From Congeria kusceri (lineage: Eukaryota > Mollusca > Bivalvia > Myida > Dreissenidae), in assembly GCA_027627225.1 (NCBI GenBank), contig JAPFQT010000085.1, forward strand, positions 558,001-622,000: DNA of 64,000 bases, given 5' to 3'. The notes below the pieces were generated by a model. That model ran no database searches. It was not told the DNA's origin and saw nothing but the letters and a program-made list of their open reading frames with translations. The position numbers were made by a program, and so were the translations under genes. Positions 46,277 to 57,204 of the stretch are shown in pieces. The number at the start of each line of letters is the position of its first letter. Position 1 is the first letter of the stretch.

Positions 46277-46863
46277 ACAAGAGCTGTTTGTAAAAAAGTA
46301 ATGCCCCCTCTAGGTTAAAATGGCTAAGAAGGCTAATATAGATAATCAAGGGCCATAACTCCACAGTTACTTCGACGATTTGGTTAATTATCTAATTTTA
46401 CGGAGATAATACGCCTACAAAGATTTTAACGAAGTTTGGTGAAGATCGGCTATGAACTGTCGGATTTAGAGAATATAAACGGCTAAAAAGGCCAATTTTA
46501 GATTATTCAATGACCATAACTCCGCAATTCCAGGGCCGATTTGGCTGATTATTGAACCTGATCAGATATTATTATAACAAACATTTTCATGAAGTTTGGT
46601 TAAGATCGAATGAAAGCTGTTGGACTTAGAAAGCCGAAACGACTAAAAAAGCCAATTTCAGATAATTCAAGGACAATAACTCCAAAATTTCTGTGGCAAT
46701 TTGGCCGATAATTGAACATGACCTACCGTAGACCGTATATATTATTATTAGGGATGTCAACGAATAATCGAATATTCGAATACGTGACCGAATACTCGAA
46801 TATTAAATACCGACAGACAGACCGACAGACATTAGCAAGCCATCTTCGAAGGATAGGGGGGTC
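46277..46863 (+). mobile_element. Pearl-like element, family P3, only in duplication copy 2
   Basis: Head 'ACAAGAGCTGTTTGTAAAAA', then three units of about 165 bp ('GGGCCATAACTCCACAGTTA', 'GACGATTTGGTTAATTATC', 'GAAGTTTGGTGAAGATCGGC', 'AGAAAGCCGAAACGACTAAA'). A palindromic insert 'CGAATAATCGAATATTCGAA' lies near 46765-46800, and the tail is ACCGACAGACAGACCGACAG. The empty site is in copy 1 at about 17755 (TATATAAAATAATAGCTTTC), which fixes both ends. Confidence 0.8.
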
Positions 46864-47032
46864 ATAATAATAGCTTTCAATAATTGGAACTAAATATTTT
46901 AAAGTAAACTTAAAATGTTTCTGGAATAGGGCTACATATTCCCTTTATACAATGTTGCTAAGATAAGTATGTCTCATGATATGTACAATAGTATCGGATT
47001 GGTAATAAATTAAAATTATTATTATCATTACG

Positions 47033-47067
<35 letters not shown>

Positions 47068-47099
47068 GAAGATGATACTAAGAAATTGTTAAACTAATA

Positions 47100-47303
47100 T
47101 TCTAACACGATACTCGTTAATTTTTCTATAGAAAAAGAACAAAATTATCGTTAATAAACTACCAAATTAACAACGCAAAAAGAAGCGTGGATATTAAACA
47201 ACACTAGCTAATGCCCTCGTGGTTTAATTCCTACGCATCAGAACTCCAAATCGTTGTTTACTGGCCGAGAAACAACGATAAATCGAAAAGTATTTATTAA
47301 ATC
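47100..47303 (-). mobile_element. FB copy 6, internally deleted, only in duplication copy 2
   Basis: Starts TTCTAACACGATACTCGTTA, jumps from 'CAACGCAAAAAGAAG' directly to 'CGTGGATATTAAACAAC' (about 130 bp missing) and ends in one palindrome and 'AAATCGAAAAGTATTTATTA'. The empty site is at about 18577 in copy 1 (GTTGAACTAATAAATGTTCA). Confidence 0.8.
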
Positions 47304-47319
47304 GTTCAGAACGTGTAAT

Positions 47320-47475
47320 AGGGTTGTCCTGCAACATCATGATATCCTCGTGCACAGTGTACATGTACAGTCATGAAAGTTGCCTGCTCGATTGATTACA
47401 GCAAAGCACGAGGAAATCGTGAAAATCGCGTGTCATACAGAAAAGCTATTTTTAGATTCCGGCAGTTTCTGGTTT
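47320..47475. repeat. Triplicated block, copy 2
   Basis: Partner of 18590-18750 and of 55280-55440. Confidence 0.7.
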
Positions 47476-47501
47476 AAAATATGATGTCTACAAAAGACAT
47501 A

Positions 47502-47755
47502 TGGGGTCGTATTCCAGAAACATCTTAAGTTTACCTTATAGTATTGTCACTTAAGTTTTGATTTTTGTATGTACTTAAAAAACTACATGAAATCAAATTA
47601 AAGCGAAGTTAATAGTAGTAAATAATTAGTTGGAAAGTAGTGAATTCTAAGCAAGATTTCATGTACATACGGAATAAAATGCTAAAGACAAATGATGATC
47701 TTTAGGCTTAGGATAAGATTTTACTTAAGGTGTTTCTGAAATATGTACCATGAGG
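47502..47755. mobile_element. GGGCCC-type MITE, variant copy G5
   Basis: The ends GGGGTCGTATTCCAGAAACA with TCTTAAGT and ACTTAAGGTGTTTCTGAAAT are inverted repeats, a subfamily with 'CCAGAAACATCTTAAGT' instead of 'CACAAAGC'. Confidence 0.65.
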
Positions 47756-47855
47756 TCATAATTAGATAGATTCCTAAGTAAAAATAAGCAAAAATAACAA
47801 TATGAGTTTGAAACACTATGCTTCGGAACATGTGCATGCTGACAAATACATTAAT

Positions 47856-48565
47856 AACAAAAGCTGTTTGTAAAAAAGTTATGCACCTCTAGGTTAAAAT
47901 AGCTAAAACGGCTTAATTTAGATAATCAAGGGCCATAACTCCACAGTTACTGGGACGATTTGGTTGATTATCAAACTTAACAGAGATAATACACCCACAA
48001 AGATTTTCACCAAGTTTGATGAAGATCGGCTATGAACTGTTGGACATAGAGACAGAAACGGCTTAAAAGGCCATTTTTATATACCGGTAATTTAAGGGCA
48101 ATAACTCCACATTTCCTGTGACAATTTGGCTGATTATGGAACTTGACCTAGATATTATTATTACAAACATTGTCATGAAGTTTGGTGAAGATTGGATAAA
48201 AAAAACTGTTGAACTCAGAGAGCGGACACGGCGAAAAAGCCTAATTTTAAATATTCAAGGGCCATAACTCCAAAATTCTTGGGGCGATTTGGCTGATTAT
48301 CGCACTTGACCTAGATATTATTATTACAAACATTTTCATGAAGTTTAGTGAAGATCGGATGAAAACTGTTGGACTTAGAGAGCGGAAACGGCTAAAAAGC
48401 CAATTTTAGATAATTCATCGGCCATAACTCCACAATTGATGATTATAGAATTAGACCTAGATATTATGCCCACAAACATTTTCTTGAAGTTTGATGAAGA
48501 TCAGATGAAAACTGTTGAACTTAGAGAGCGGAAACGAAGTTGTCTACCGACACACCGACATTAAC
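47856..48565 (+). mobile_element. Pearl-like element, family P3, second copy
   Basis: Head 'AACAAAAGCTGTTTGTAAAA', then about four units ('AAGGGCCATAACTCCA', 'GATTTGGCTGATTATCGCAC', 'TTGACCTAGATATTATTATT', 'AGAGAGCGGAAACGGCTAAA') and the tail 'AGTTGTCTACCGACACACCG'. It has no partner in copy 1. Confidence 0.8.
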
Positions 48566-48589
48566 TTTTTGTGACAAAATCTTCAAACG

Positions 48590-49070
48590 ACGCATTTCTT
48601 TGCCAGAAAATCCAGAGTTAACATTTTAGAATAATGGGATTTTTCTGAATTTGCGACTACGACTTGTCATAAATACCAGGCTTATTTGAGTTCCGGATTT
48701 TAGTATAAATTGTTCCGATAGATTTCCGTAAGTTTGATGATTGTGCTATTACATGTATTATTATATCTTTAAGTTTATGTTACCACTGTATTTTATACAT
48801 TGTACTTCGTTCGCATACATTTCCTCAAACGAGCTATTTCACAATCCCATACTTACTAAAGACTATTCTTGATATTGTTCTTATATAATAACGCTGTTAA
48901 TGTGAGTAACACTTGGTACCTACCGGTATGCACATTTAAGCATTCTTTATTCAGGCTAAATGGCATTAGTACTCGGCATATTTGCAAACGCATAATTTTT
49001 TTCTAGAGACTAAGTCTATTCTTTACTTTTTAGTCTAATAATGGGTTCTTGAATACGGGCCAGGTCGCTT
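48590..49070. other. Spacer with two right ends of GGGCCC-type MITEs
   Basis: 'CATAAATACCAGGCTTATTT' (48668) and 'TTCTTGAATACGGGCCAGG' (49046-49064) both look like right ends of that family; the left ends are not found. No gene. Confidence 0.45.
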
Positions 49071-49147
49071 CCAACACTCATTTTAACTCGGAAAAGCTGT
49101 GGCCTCTTAACTGCAAATTAACATCGCACACGTTGTGTTGGTATTTT

Positions 49148-49432
49148 TTTATTAAGAAATAATTTTTAATTAATCGTTGTTTATCGGTCAATAAACAACA
49201 ATTTGGAGTTCTGATGCAACAAACAGTTGTTTATTGACCGATAAACCACGATAATGCGAAAATTATTCCGATTCTTACATGATTGAAGATATATTTTTGA
49301 AATTGTAATTGGAACTACTTTTTACTATGCACCGCTCAGTATCGGGATTACTTTTTGCGTAGTTATTGGGTAGTTTAACAACAATAATTTTGTTCTTATC
49401 TATAGAAAAATTAGCAAGTATCATGTTAGAAT
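49148..49432 (+). mobile_element. FB copy 7
   Basis: 'AATTTGGAGTTCTGATGC' and AACAAACAGTTGTTTATTGA show a large loop deletion between the two palindromes; the 3' marker 'CACCGCTCAGTATCGGGATT' and the end 'AGCAAGTATCATGTTAGAAT' are present. Confidence 0.8.
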
Positions 49433-50052
49433 TTTTACCCAAGCTGGTAGGTGTACATGATCATACGTGTCTACGTTTTTAGATGGATTACAATGATGAA
49501 GACTATGTTACGTCTTATGAAATAAGTTAAATGTCGTATTATTGTACAAAATAAACACTTGCTGAAAACTCAGAACATTTAAACGAGCAAGCCGCCAACA
49601 GATGGATATAAATGCCTGGAATTAACTGTTATAAAAGCACGTGTCAGTAATTAGCAACAATCACAAATTCAATAAAATATGGATTATATTTAAATTTGTT
49701 CCAAATTAGATTTAAATCTAGTTTATTACTGTCACTGTAAACAATTTCAACCCTTTTAATATAAAACAAATCAACTTGCATTTGTAGTTACTTCAATCAA
49801 ATACATAAATAAAACCTCAAATAAATCAGGCAAGTACAGTTTAAGTGTTCACGGTCTTTGTCCGAATTGCAAGTCCTCCAACAGGTTATTGAATGTTGAA
49901 AAAATAGTTTACTAATAAAATGTAAATTTAAAAATGTAATTTAAAGAGACTTGTTCACAGATTTTTCGCAATTTAAGTAAATGTCATTAAATGTCTTAAC
50001 TGCAAAAAAAACAGCAGCATCTGGAGATATCTAAAACAAATATTATATAAAG

Positions 50053-51866
50053 AACAAGCGCTGTCAGAGGTCAGCGCGCTCGACTATTCGAAGTATTTCA
50101 GTTGGTACATATTTTTGAAAGTGGAAGGGACCTACATCTGTTGAAAAACAAAGCTGAGTTATAGCCTTTATTTCATCAATTTATTCCAAGTTTCGAGTGA
50201 ACACCTTATGTACTTTAGAAATTATAAGACTTTGGAACAAAAACTTTAAATCTGCTGCGTCACAGATTGGAAAATTGAAAAAAATGGAAAAAAAAAATGT
50301 TTCAAATCTAGAAAAACAAGATATCGTTAAATAGAACTGACTAAAATAACAGTGTTTACACATTAACAAAAGTTCCCAACACCTTGGTTTAATCATTACA
50401 ACGCATTCTTTCAATCCGATTTCAAAAGCGTTCGAGACGCTTTTTAACTATTTATAACTCGTAGGTTGTTGTTGTAAAATTATCACGTGATCCAAACAGC
50501 CAATTAATTTCGCTTCCGGAGTCCCGTTGTTTACAAAACATAAGTCCGAATTTACAAGTAGCGCTCCGTGCAAATGACTTTAGAGGCGCGGTTAGAGCAT
50601 CCGCCTCTCACGCAGAGGACCCGGGTCCAATGCCCGCAAGTGCTCATAATTATTTATGTTCATTTCAATGCTGTTAGAAGTAATCTTTGTTTGCACGATA
50701 TCTTTCAAATATTTTTGGTGAAATAAAGAGATATGTCAATAAACGTAAATTAAAAAAAATCATATACAATACTATATTATCTCTCGTTTTAATCAGCTAT
50801 TGGAATAGCATCTGGCGTGTTAATAAACAGTCCGAAATTACCATTACTCAGTAGCACACACCGACTAGTCCTAGTATATTTTTAGACGGGCTTTCTCAAA
50901 AGAGTCGTCTGCTATCATTTGCATTGTTATTATACTATTAAGCGGTGCTTCATTGACTGTATTTGATGACTATCATATTATTTACATTACAAACAACTTT
51001 TATGGCCTCCTTCATATCTGTCTAATCATCTGTGAAGTAGCAGCATTGACCTGAAAATCTATATAAAAAGTGGGCAAACCTCTGCCAAAATACAACAAAG
51101 TGTTAAAGAGATTATAGCAAATGATGCTGGAGTTGATTAAAAGGATGTATTCAAAGTTTCAAATACATACCTTCTGTTGTTTGTAAATTATAAGACTTTT
51201 GAATAAAAACTTAAACTGAAAATCTATGTGAAAAGGCGGTGAACTCTGTCAAAATACAAAACAGGGTTATATGGATTGTGGCACCGGATGATGAAGTTGA
51301 TGACAAAGGTATTTGCCAAGTTTCAATTTAATAACCTATCAAGTTTTGAAGTTATAAAACTCTTGAATAGAAAGTTAAATATAAAAAAGCTGTGTGCAAA
51401 AGGGACATTACTATGCCAAAATACAAAACAGAGTTATAGGGAATGTTGCACCTGATGCTTGAGTTGATGGTTAAGGTATATTCCATGTTTCAAGAGAATA
51501 GCCTATGAAGTTTTGAATTTACAAGACATCTGAATAAAAACTAACCGAAAATATATGTGAAAAAGAGGCATAATTCTGTTAAAATACAAAACTTTGTTAT
51601 GGGGAATGCTAATATTTGAATATTAACTTTGACCAGAAAATCTATGTGAACAATGGCATAACTCTGTCAGTATACAAAACTGAGTTATGGGAATTGATGC
51701 TGGAGTTGATGACAAAGTTATGTTCCAAGTTTCAAGTGAATAACTTATGTATTTTTGAAGTAACAAGACTTCTGAATAAAAACTTCAACCAAGATCAGAC
51801 GCCGACGCCGACACCGACGCTGGGGGTAGTAGGAAAGCTCACCTATTCTTCGAATAGTCGAACTAA
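50053..51866 (+). mobile_element. HINE/pearl-like element, family P1, with complete 3' end
   Basis: Head 'ACAAGCGCTGTCAGAGGTCA' with CGCGCTCGACTATTCGAAG. Units of about 170 bp follow ('GGCATAACTCTGTCA', 'ACAAAACAGAGTTATGG', 'CCAAGTTTCAAGTGAATAAC', 'GACTTCTGAATAAAAACTT'), then ACGCCGACGCCGACACCGAC, the 6-bp-stem hairpin CTATTC-TTC-GAATAG (51843-51857) and TCGAACTAA. About 0.75 kb of foreign DNA (50.27-51.04 kb) interrupts the first units. The hairpin-CTAA end is Helitron-type. Confidence 0.8.
50574..50644 (+). other. tRNA-like sequence (worn, Glu-CUC-like)
   Basis: D-arm-like 'GGCGCGGTTAGAGCATC', anticodon-arm-like TCCGC-CTCTCAC-GCAGA (U33 and anticodon CUC if functional) and T-arm-like CCGGG-TCCAATG-CCCGC. 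The acceptor ends TGACTTT and AAGTGCT do not pair, and the B box lacks the TTCGA core. It is most likely a tRNA-derived promoter remnant or pseudogene. Confidence 0.5.
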
Positions 51867-51886
51867 AAACAGGAAAATTAAAAAAA

Positions 51887-51952
51887 ATGCCATCGCCGGG
51901 ATTCGAACCCGGGACCTTTGAGTTCAAAATTCTCGTGCCATTCGGCCATTCG
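51887..51952 (-). other. tRNA-like sequence with intact B box
   Basis: On the minus strand: 'TGGCCGAATGGCACGAG' (A-box-like) and 'CCGGGTTCGAATCCCGG' (a perfect T arm). The anticodon region 'ATTTTGAACTCAAAGG' does not form a good 5-bp stem with a 7-base loop, so it is tRNA-derived, not a confident tRNA gene. It lies 20 bp beyond the P1 element. Confidence 0.55.
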
Positions 51953-52445
51953 GACTTATACATGTTGCTTGTAAGTGATACGCGTGTTTTCCAAAATACC
52001 GACGTAAACGCTTTATTATTTTATCCATTTGAATTCATGATTATCCATAAACGAAACGATATTTCCAAGATATTTCTTAGTCATGAGTGTTATTTCGCTT
52101 GACTGTATATGATGTATAATTTCTTTTTGAAATATATGACAAACATTTTGAAAATTGTCAATTTGCCAATCCGTGAACAGGTCCCTTTAAGCTTACATTA
52201 TTATCACATTTACTTCAATATAGGGGAAGCCACTGCTGCCTGGAGTTTGCACAGGAGTAAATTCCAGTTGTCTCCCTTGCAATGGACAGAACCGGTTTGT
52301 TCACTAGTTAATTTTCATGTTTGCTCGAAATTTATATGCATTCTGTTTCGGTTGCGAATACAATAATCATAAATGAATCGGTTTATAATATTTTAACTTT
52401 TATTCTATCATATTTTCTAATGAGCATTGCTAAACCGTCCAACAG

Positions 52446-53167
52446 ACTTGGGGAAACACTAGCGCTCCAACATACTGGAGAAAGACTAGCGCTCCAACAG
52501 ACTGGAGAAAGACTAGCGCTCCAACAGACTGGAGAAAGACTAGCGCTCCAACAGACTTCGATACAGACTAGCGCCCCAACAGACTTGGGGAAACACTAGC
52601 GCTCCAACATACTGGAGAAAGACTAGCGCCAACAGACTTCGATACAGACTAGCGCTCCAACATACTGGAGAAAGACTAGCGCCAACAGACTTCGATAAAG
52701 ACTAGCGCTCCAACAGACTTCGATAAAGACTAGCGCTCCAACATCCTGGAGAAAGACTAGCGCTCCATCAGACTTGGAGAAGACTAGCGCTCCAACAGAC
52801 TTGGAGAAAGACAAGCGCTCCAACAGACTTAGAGAAGACTAGCGCTCCAACAGACTTAGAGAAGACTAGCGCTCCATAAGACTTAGAGAAGACTAGCGCC
52901 CCAACAGACTTGGAGAAGACTAGCGCTCCAACAGACTTGGAGAAGACAAGCGCTCCAACAGACTTGGAGAACGACTAGCGCTCCAACAGGTTTGGAGAAA
53001 GACAAGCGCTCCAACATACTTGGAGAAAGACTATCGCTCCAACATACTTGGAGAAAGACTAGATCTCCAAAGACTAGCGCTCCAACAGACTAGGAGAAAG
53101 ACTAGCGCTCCAACAGACTTGGAGAATGACAATCGCTCCAACAGACTTGGAGAAAGACCAGCGCTCC
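52446..53167. repeat. 27-bp minisatellite D
   Basis: About 26 units of AGACTAGCGCTCCAACAGAC followed by TTGGAGA, with variants (TACTGGAGAA, TTCGATACAG, TTAGAGA). Open frames on both strands are by-products. The array has no partner in duplication copy 1. Confidence 0.95.
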
Positions 53168-53680
53168 ACACTCATTTTGTGGAAAGACATACATACATTG
53201 TGCAAGACCATCGCTCTAACGCACTTAATTTATCCAAGACTAGCATTCCAACACACTTATTTTATACAAGACCAGCGATCTAACACACTTATTTTATCAA
53301 GACCAGCGCTCCAACTGACATATTTTATCCAAGACCAGCGCTCTTACACACTTATTTTATCCAAGACCAGCGCTCTAACACACTTATTTTAACCAAGACA
53401 AGCGCTCCAACACACTTATTTTATCCAATACTAGCACTCTAACACACTTATTTTATCCAAAACCAGCGCTCTAACACACTTATTTTATCCAAGACCAGCG
53501 CTCTAACACACTTATTTTATCCAAAACCAGCGCTCTAACACACATATTTTAGCAGGACCAGCGCTCTAACAAACTTATTTTATCCAAGACCAGCGCTCTA
53601 ACACACTTATTTTATCCAAGACCAGCGCTCGAACACACTTATTTTATCCAAGACCAGCGCTCTAACACACTTGTTTTATA
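53168..53680. repeat. 32-bp minisatellite E, continuous with D
   Basis: About 16 units of ACCAGCGCTCTAACACACTT followed by ATTTTATCCAAG. It shares the core GAC(T/C)AGCGCTC(C/T)AACA with array D but the rest of the unit is replaced. Transitional units lie at 53160-53260. Confidence 0.95.
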
Positions 53681-54420
53681 TTTATATAGACAATTTTACG
53701 GGAGACGTCCGCCGCCTTATCCCCCGACCCCAGCCCCTCTAAATCTGCCGCTTGAGCTTTAACATAAATTTCCGACAAGCTATAGTCGTATGTAGATGAC
53801 ATATATATTACTGTGTCATGAAGAACCACGATTACTTACAATAATTGATGTTTTCAGTAATAGGTTACCTTCGTATCTTCCAATAATAAACATTCACTTA
53901 GAAGGATCCAGACGCTAATCCGGAACACCACTAACTGCTAATCATGTGTTCATTGGGCAATTTCCAAACTTTCTAGAAAATGTCATGTCATGTAAAACGT
54001 TTTGCGTGCAATTGCTGACAGACAGACGTCAAGTTGCTAACACACAGACAAACAACTAAACCAACGGTCAATTCATAAAAACATAAGTACCTTGGCGGTG
54101 GTTATTATTTCTTCGTCGGTGGTCAAAACCACGAAGCTGAGCACATGTAGCTACTCTTCACGTGCAATAAGTACACACATGATTACACGATGAAATGACA
54201 CAGACTTATAAGAAGTAAATACTTCGTATAAAGAAGTCATAGACACTGTGCAATATGGTACAATGAATTATTATAATTGCTTTCAGAGAAACTGTGAAGA
54301 ATAGACAGAAATCAACAAATTTTGTGAATTCAGAAACCGTCCGTCTGTGTTACGAAGCGCAGCCTTGCGTAATACTAATGATAAAGAACACTTTAATATA
54401 TACTCATCAACAATATTAAA
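53681..54420. other. Spacer sharing blocks with 7.0 kb and 62.7-62.9 kb
   Basis: 53940-54010 matches 7003-7085. The part 54150-54390 ('CGTGCAATAAGTACACACAT', 'TGCAATATGGTACAAT', 'CGCAGCCTTGCGTAATACTA') matches 62690-62945. No gene. Confidence 0.55.
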
Positions 54421-55028
54421 GGGTCAAGGGAGTTTGCACACAAACACGTTCGCATAGGACGTAAATATTTACCTAACGTGATGTTCACAGACGAATCTAT
54501 ATTTAATATGGATTTTCAGGCTGGTCGTCGACGACCGTCTTGGCAAAGGAACGAAAGGTTTCAGAACTGCTGTTATCATTGTGTGGACAGTAAAACTGCT
54601 TGCGATAGTCGCACAGACTTGTATTTCATCCGGAACGGAGCCCTGATTGGGGTACGCTATTGGGACGACATTCTAGATCCTGTTGTACGATTATATGCCG
54701 AAGACTTAAATTACATGCTCGTTTGAAGGGACGGAATTTCACGGCCGCACCGCACCAGGGTGGTTACTCGATTCCCGATAGAGCAGACAATTGAGTACAT
54801 GGGCTGGCCTAGGAGGTCTCTCAACATGAACCCGATAGAACATGCCTGGGACATGCTTCAGTGCCTGATGTCTAGCCGCAATCGTCATCAAGAGACTCCA
54901 GCCTTGAAAACGCGTTGGTGAAGGAATGGAGGCCGATCCGTTGGGCAGACATCATGAAGCTGATTTTGAGCTTTAACAACAGGTGTCGGGAGGTGACTCG
55001 AGCTAGAGGTGGACACACTTACTACTGA
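54421..55028 (+). pseudogene. Tc1/mariner-like transposase, 5'-truncated with stops and a frameshift
   Basis: The reading frame from 54421 gives 'RKYLPNVMFTDESIFNMDF' (first catalytic Asp in TDES, 54490), 'GRRRPSWQRNERF', then after one TGA (54724) 'RDGISRPHRTRVV' (second Asp, 54730) and 'GWPRRSLNMNPIEHAWD' (the NPIEHxWD block with the catalytic Glu). A TGA at about 54919 and a one-base shift lead to 'FNNRCREVTRARGGHTYY' and a stop at 55026-55028, the usual Tc1 C-terminus. The three acidic residues are still present. The GGGSVMVWGG block between the first two Asp is missing, as is the N-terminal DNA-binding part, so it cannot be active. Confidence 0.85.
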
Positions 55029-55279
55029 GTTTAAAACACCACGTGACAGAATTTGAAAAAGTTACTGATGACTTAATTCGTTACACCACCCAGATATGCG
55101 GAAATGTATATTTTAGGGCGTAGTCGGGTTTTCCTGTTTATATTCTAATGAACTTTGCAAATAGTATGCAATATTGTTATTTTACATTGTAAACAAACAA
55201 AATTTGTTTATTAAAGTACGTTCATGCATATTTTGTTGAATATATATTTGACCCATTAATTATTTTGCTGATTATATTC

Positions 55280-55440
55280 GCGTTGAGACTGTTCTGCAAT
55301 TCAACGATATCCTTGTACACAGTGTACATGTACGGTCAGTGAAAGTTGCCTGCTCGCTCGATAACAGCAAAGCTCGAGGAACTCATGAAATTTGTGTGTC
55401 GTGCAGGAAATCTATTTTCGGTTTCTGGTTTTCTTTCGAG
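55280..55440. repeat. Triplicated block, copy 3
   Basis: 'CAGTGTACATGTACGGTCAG', 'AAAGTTGCCTGCTCGCTCGA', 'AGCAAAGCTCGAGGAACTCA' align with 18590-18750 and 47320-47475; it is slightly closer to the 47-kb copy (shared ACATGTAC). Confidence 0.7.
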
Positions 55441-57204
55441 TCAAATATACTGTTTACGAAAGACACATGGGCCCATATTTATAAAGAATCTTAAGAAAAT
55501 CTTAACTTAAAGTAAAAAAGTTGCGCTTGAAACACTATGCGTCGGAACATGGGCGTGCCAGATACTAAATGTTAATACTTTTATAATATATATTTATATT
55601 TATAATTGCAACTTTGGCCGTACTGTCGTTGCACAACAGATTTCCATCTAGCTTTATATTTATGCTATTACATCTTTAGGTTTATGTTAAACTTTTACTT
55701 GTTTAAATAACAGATATTCGACTGTGATTTCATTCGCTTTGCGCTTTCTTAAAAATATACATTATAACATGCAAGCCACCAGGGGTCGAACGGGTTTACT
55801 GCAGATATTCTCAAATGAAATTTAAGCACTTTTTTTTCAGCACTTTTCAACGAGAGAAGATACAAATTCAAGTATTGTTTTAGTTTGCCCATTTACATTT
55901 AGAAAGGTTGGGTTGTAAGTATTCCTACTATTTAAAGATTCAGTACTTATTTTAAAGAATATTTGAAACAACTTCGAATACTTAGCAGAAAACGGTCCTT
56001 GACAAATATTTTGCAGGCATATGAAACACTACGCTGGTGCCACAAAAGGTTTTCAGTGAATTCTCATTTCGCAGAATATTTTAAGCACTTTTGAAGCCAA
56101 CATATGCATTTTTCAAGCATTTGATGTGTACTCAAGCATTTTAAGCATTCTCAGTCCATTCTCAGCACTTCTCAAGGATCAGATTGAAATTCAAGCACTT
56201 TCAGGATTCGTATGAACCCTGTTACATCCGTTATACGCTAGAGGGGACGGGCGCTATAGAGGGCCTTGTTCTGCTTTGTATCTCTAGAATGGCAAAGATG
56301 CAACTATCATATTGTTTATGCAAAAAAATGACAGCAAGTTTGTATTTGTATTATCTTTAATTTATTATAAAAGTGTTGGCAAAAATTAGTGTTTAAAGTG
56401 ATTGCACGCGCGTAAGTCTAGTCACCCCCTGGCAGCGTACAGTATGAACAGACATGTACATAATGTGACAAAGTCCTATGTCAATAAACCACAGCATTCA
56501 TAATTTCCAAAAAATATGGCCTATGTTCAAGTTCGTCCCAAATATGTTCTAAATGTAATGTATCACTGGCACTGTAACAAATTCTACTGTTTTATATAAA
56601 AGAAATAAACTACCATTTGGAGTCATAACATCAATAAAACCTCAAAAAATATTTTTCGGACAAGTTAAAAGAATTCGGCCCAGCAGAAGGTTTCATTGTC
56701 CTTCAACAGTTTTTTTTATAAAGAGTGGGTTATTATTGTATTACAAAAGTCAATGGGGAAGTACGTGGTATATTTCATAATCACAATGGCCTCACTTGCT
56801 TGTACGATCGGTTAACGTTTCGCGATGCGTGCTGCAGCACTACACGGTTTCAGACTTTTAATTTAAACGAATCATGGTTTTTATATAAATTATATGGAAA
56901 TTTCAACATAAGAGTTGGTTGTTTCTTTGTCGTTTTCATCGAAAAAATCGTAGCATAGATTTCTGAGCATGTTATTTTATTTTCGTAAAAGTATTCGTTA
57001 CGCCGCTCGCTGCCAAAACAATAAAAATGCGTACCATATGGACGATTTGAAAAAGAATATTCAATCCACTACAATTGTATGTAGTACAGGCTATCCATTA
57101 TTATAACCAAAGCGAAACAGCTGCTGTCAGAAATTTGAAAAAAAATATAACAGAGTTGTCTCCCGCGACCGGATTTATTGTTAGTAAATTTTCATAAATC
57201 TTTA
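55441..57204. other. Partial third copy of the duplication, mostly unique-like
   Basis: Contains a GGGCCC-type MITE head at 55470-55560, blocks matching 49680-49790 and 19790-19870 at 56490-56640, and the 'CAGCTGCTGTCAGAAATTTG' to 'GAGTTGTCTCCCGCGACC' block at 57118-57172. Short repeats of 'TTCAAGCA.TT' and 'AAGCACTTTTC' occupy 55830-56210. No gene; a 77-codon frame at 56725-56958 is unrecognised. Confidence 0.5.

Larger units (their letters stand above)
49936..52196. mobile_element. Inverted-repeat element E6 with tRNA-like sequences and a nested P1 element
   Basis: The ends AAAGAGACTTGTTCACAGAT and CCGTGAACAGGTCCCTTT are inverted repeats. Inside are a P1 element (50053-51866), a plus-strand tRNA-like sequence (50574-50644, within the P1 span) and a minus-strand tRNA-like sequence (51887-51952). 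The tRNA-like parts may be Pol III promoter remnants of the element itself or captured. The boundaries could also belong to two overlapping elements. Confidence 0.55.
31145..52300. repeat. Segmental duplication, copy 2
   Basis: Second copy of the 8.15-23.35 kb block, in the same orientation, stretched by insertions absent from copy 1: E4 (33234-33815), the ACT array with LINE end (36306-40440), E5a (41044-41399), a P2 element (41817-43506), a SINE (43800-44072), P3 elements (46277-46863, 47856-48565) and FB copy 6 (47100-47303). Parts of copy 1 are missing here (FB3, FB4, P4, E2, the 22-bp array). Confidence 0.8.

Noticed and set aside
46749..46808. Homeobox-type site cluster (CGAATAATCGAATATTCGAA)
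   Set aside because: Looks like the palindromic end of a common DNA element inside the P3 copy, not a conserved regulatory region.
50574..50644. Functional tRNA-Glu(CUC)
   Set aside because: Acceptor strands do not pair, the B box lacks TTCGA and the anticodon stem has a mismatch; kept only as tRNA-like.
52446..53680. Possible CRISPR-like or coding array
   Set aside because: Contiguous minisatellite units without spacers; the open frames (for example 52321-52599, 53020-53392) follow the repeat.
54421..55028. Active Tc1/mariner transposon
   Set aside because: N-terminal DNA-binding region missing, internal block deleted, two stops and one frameshift.
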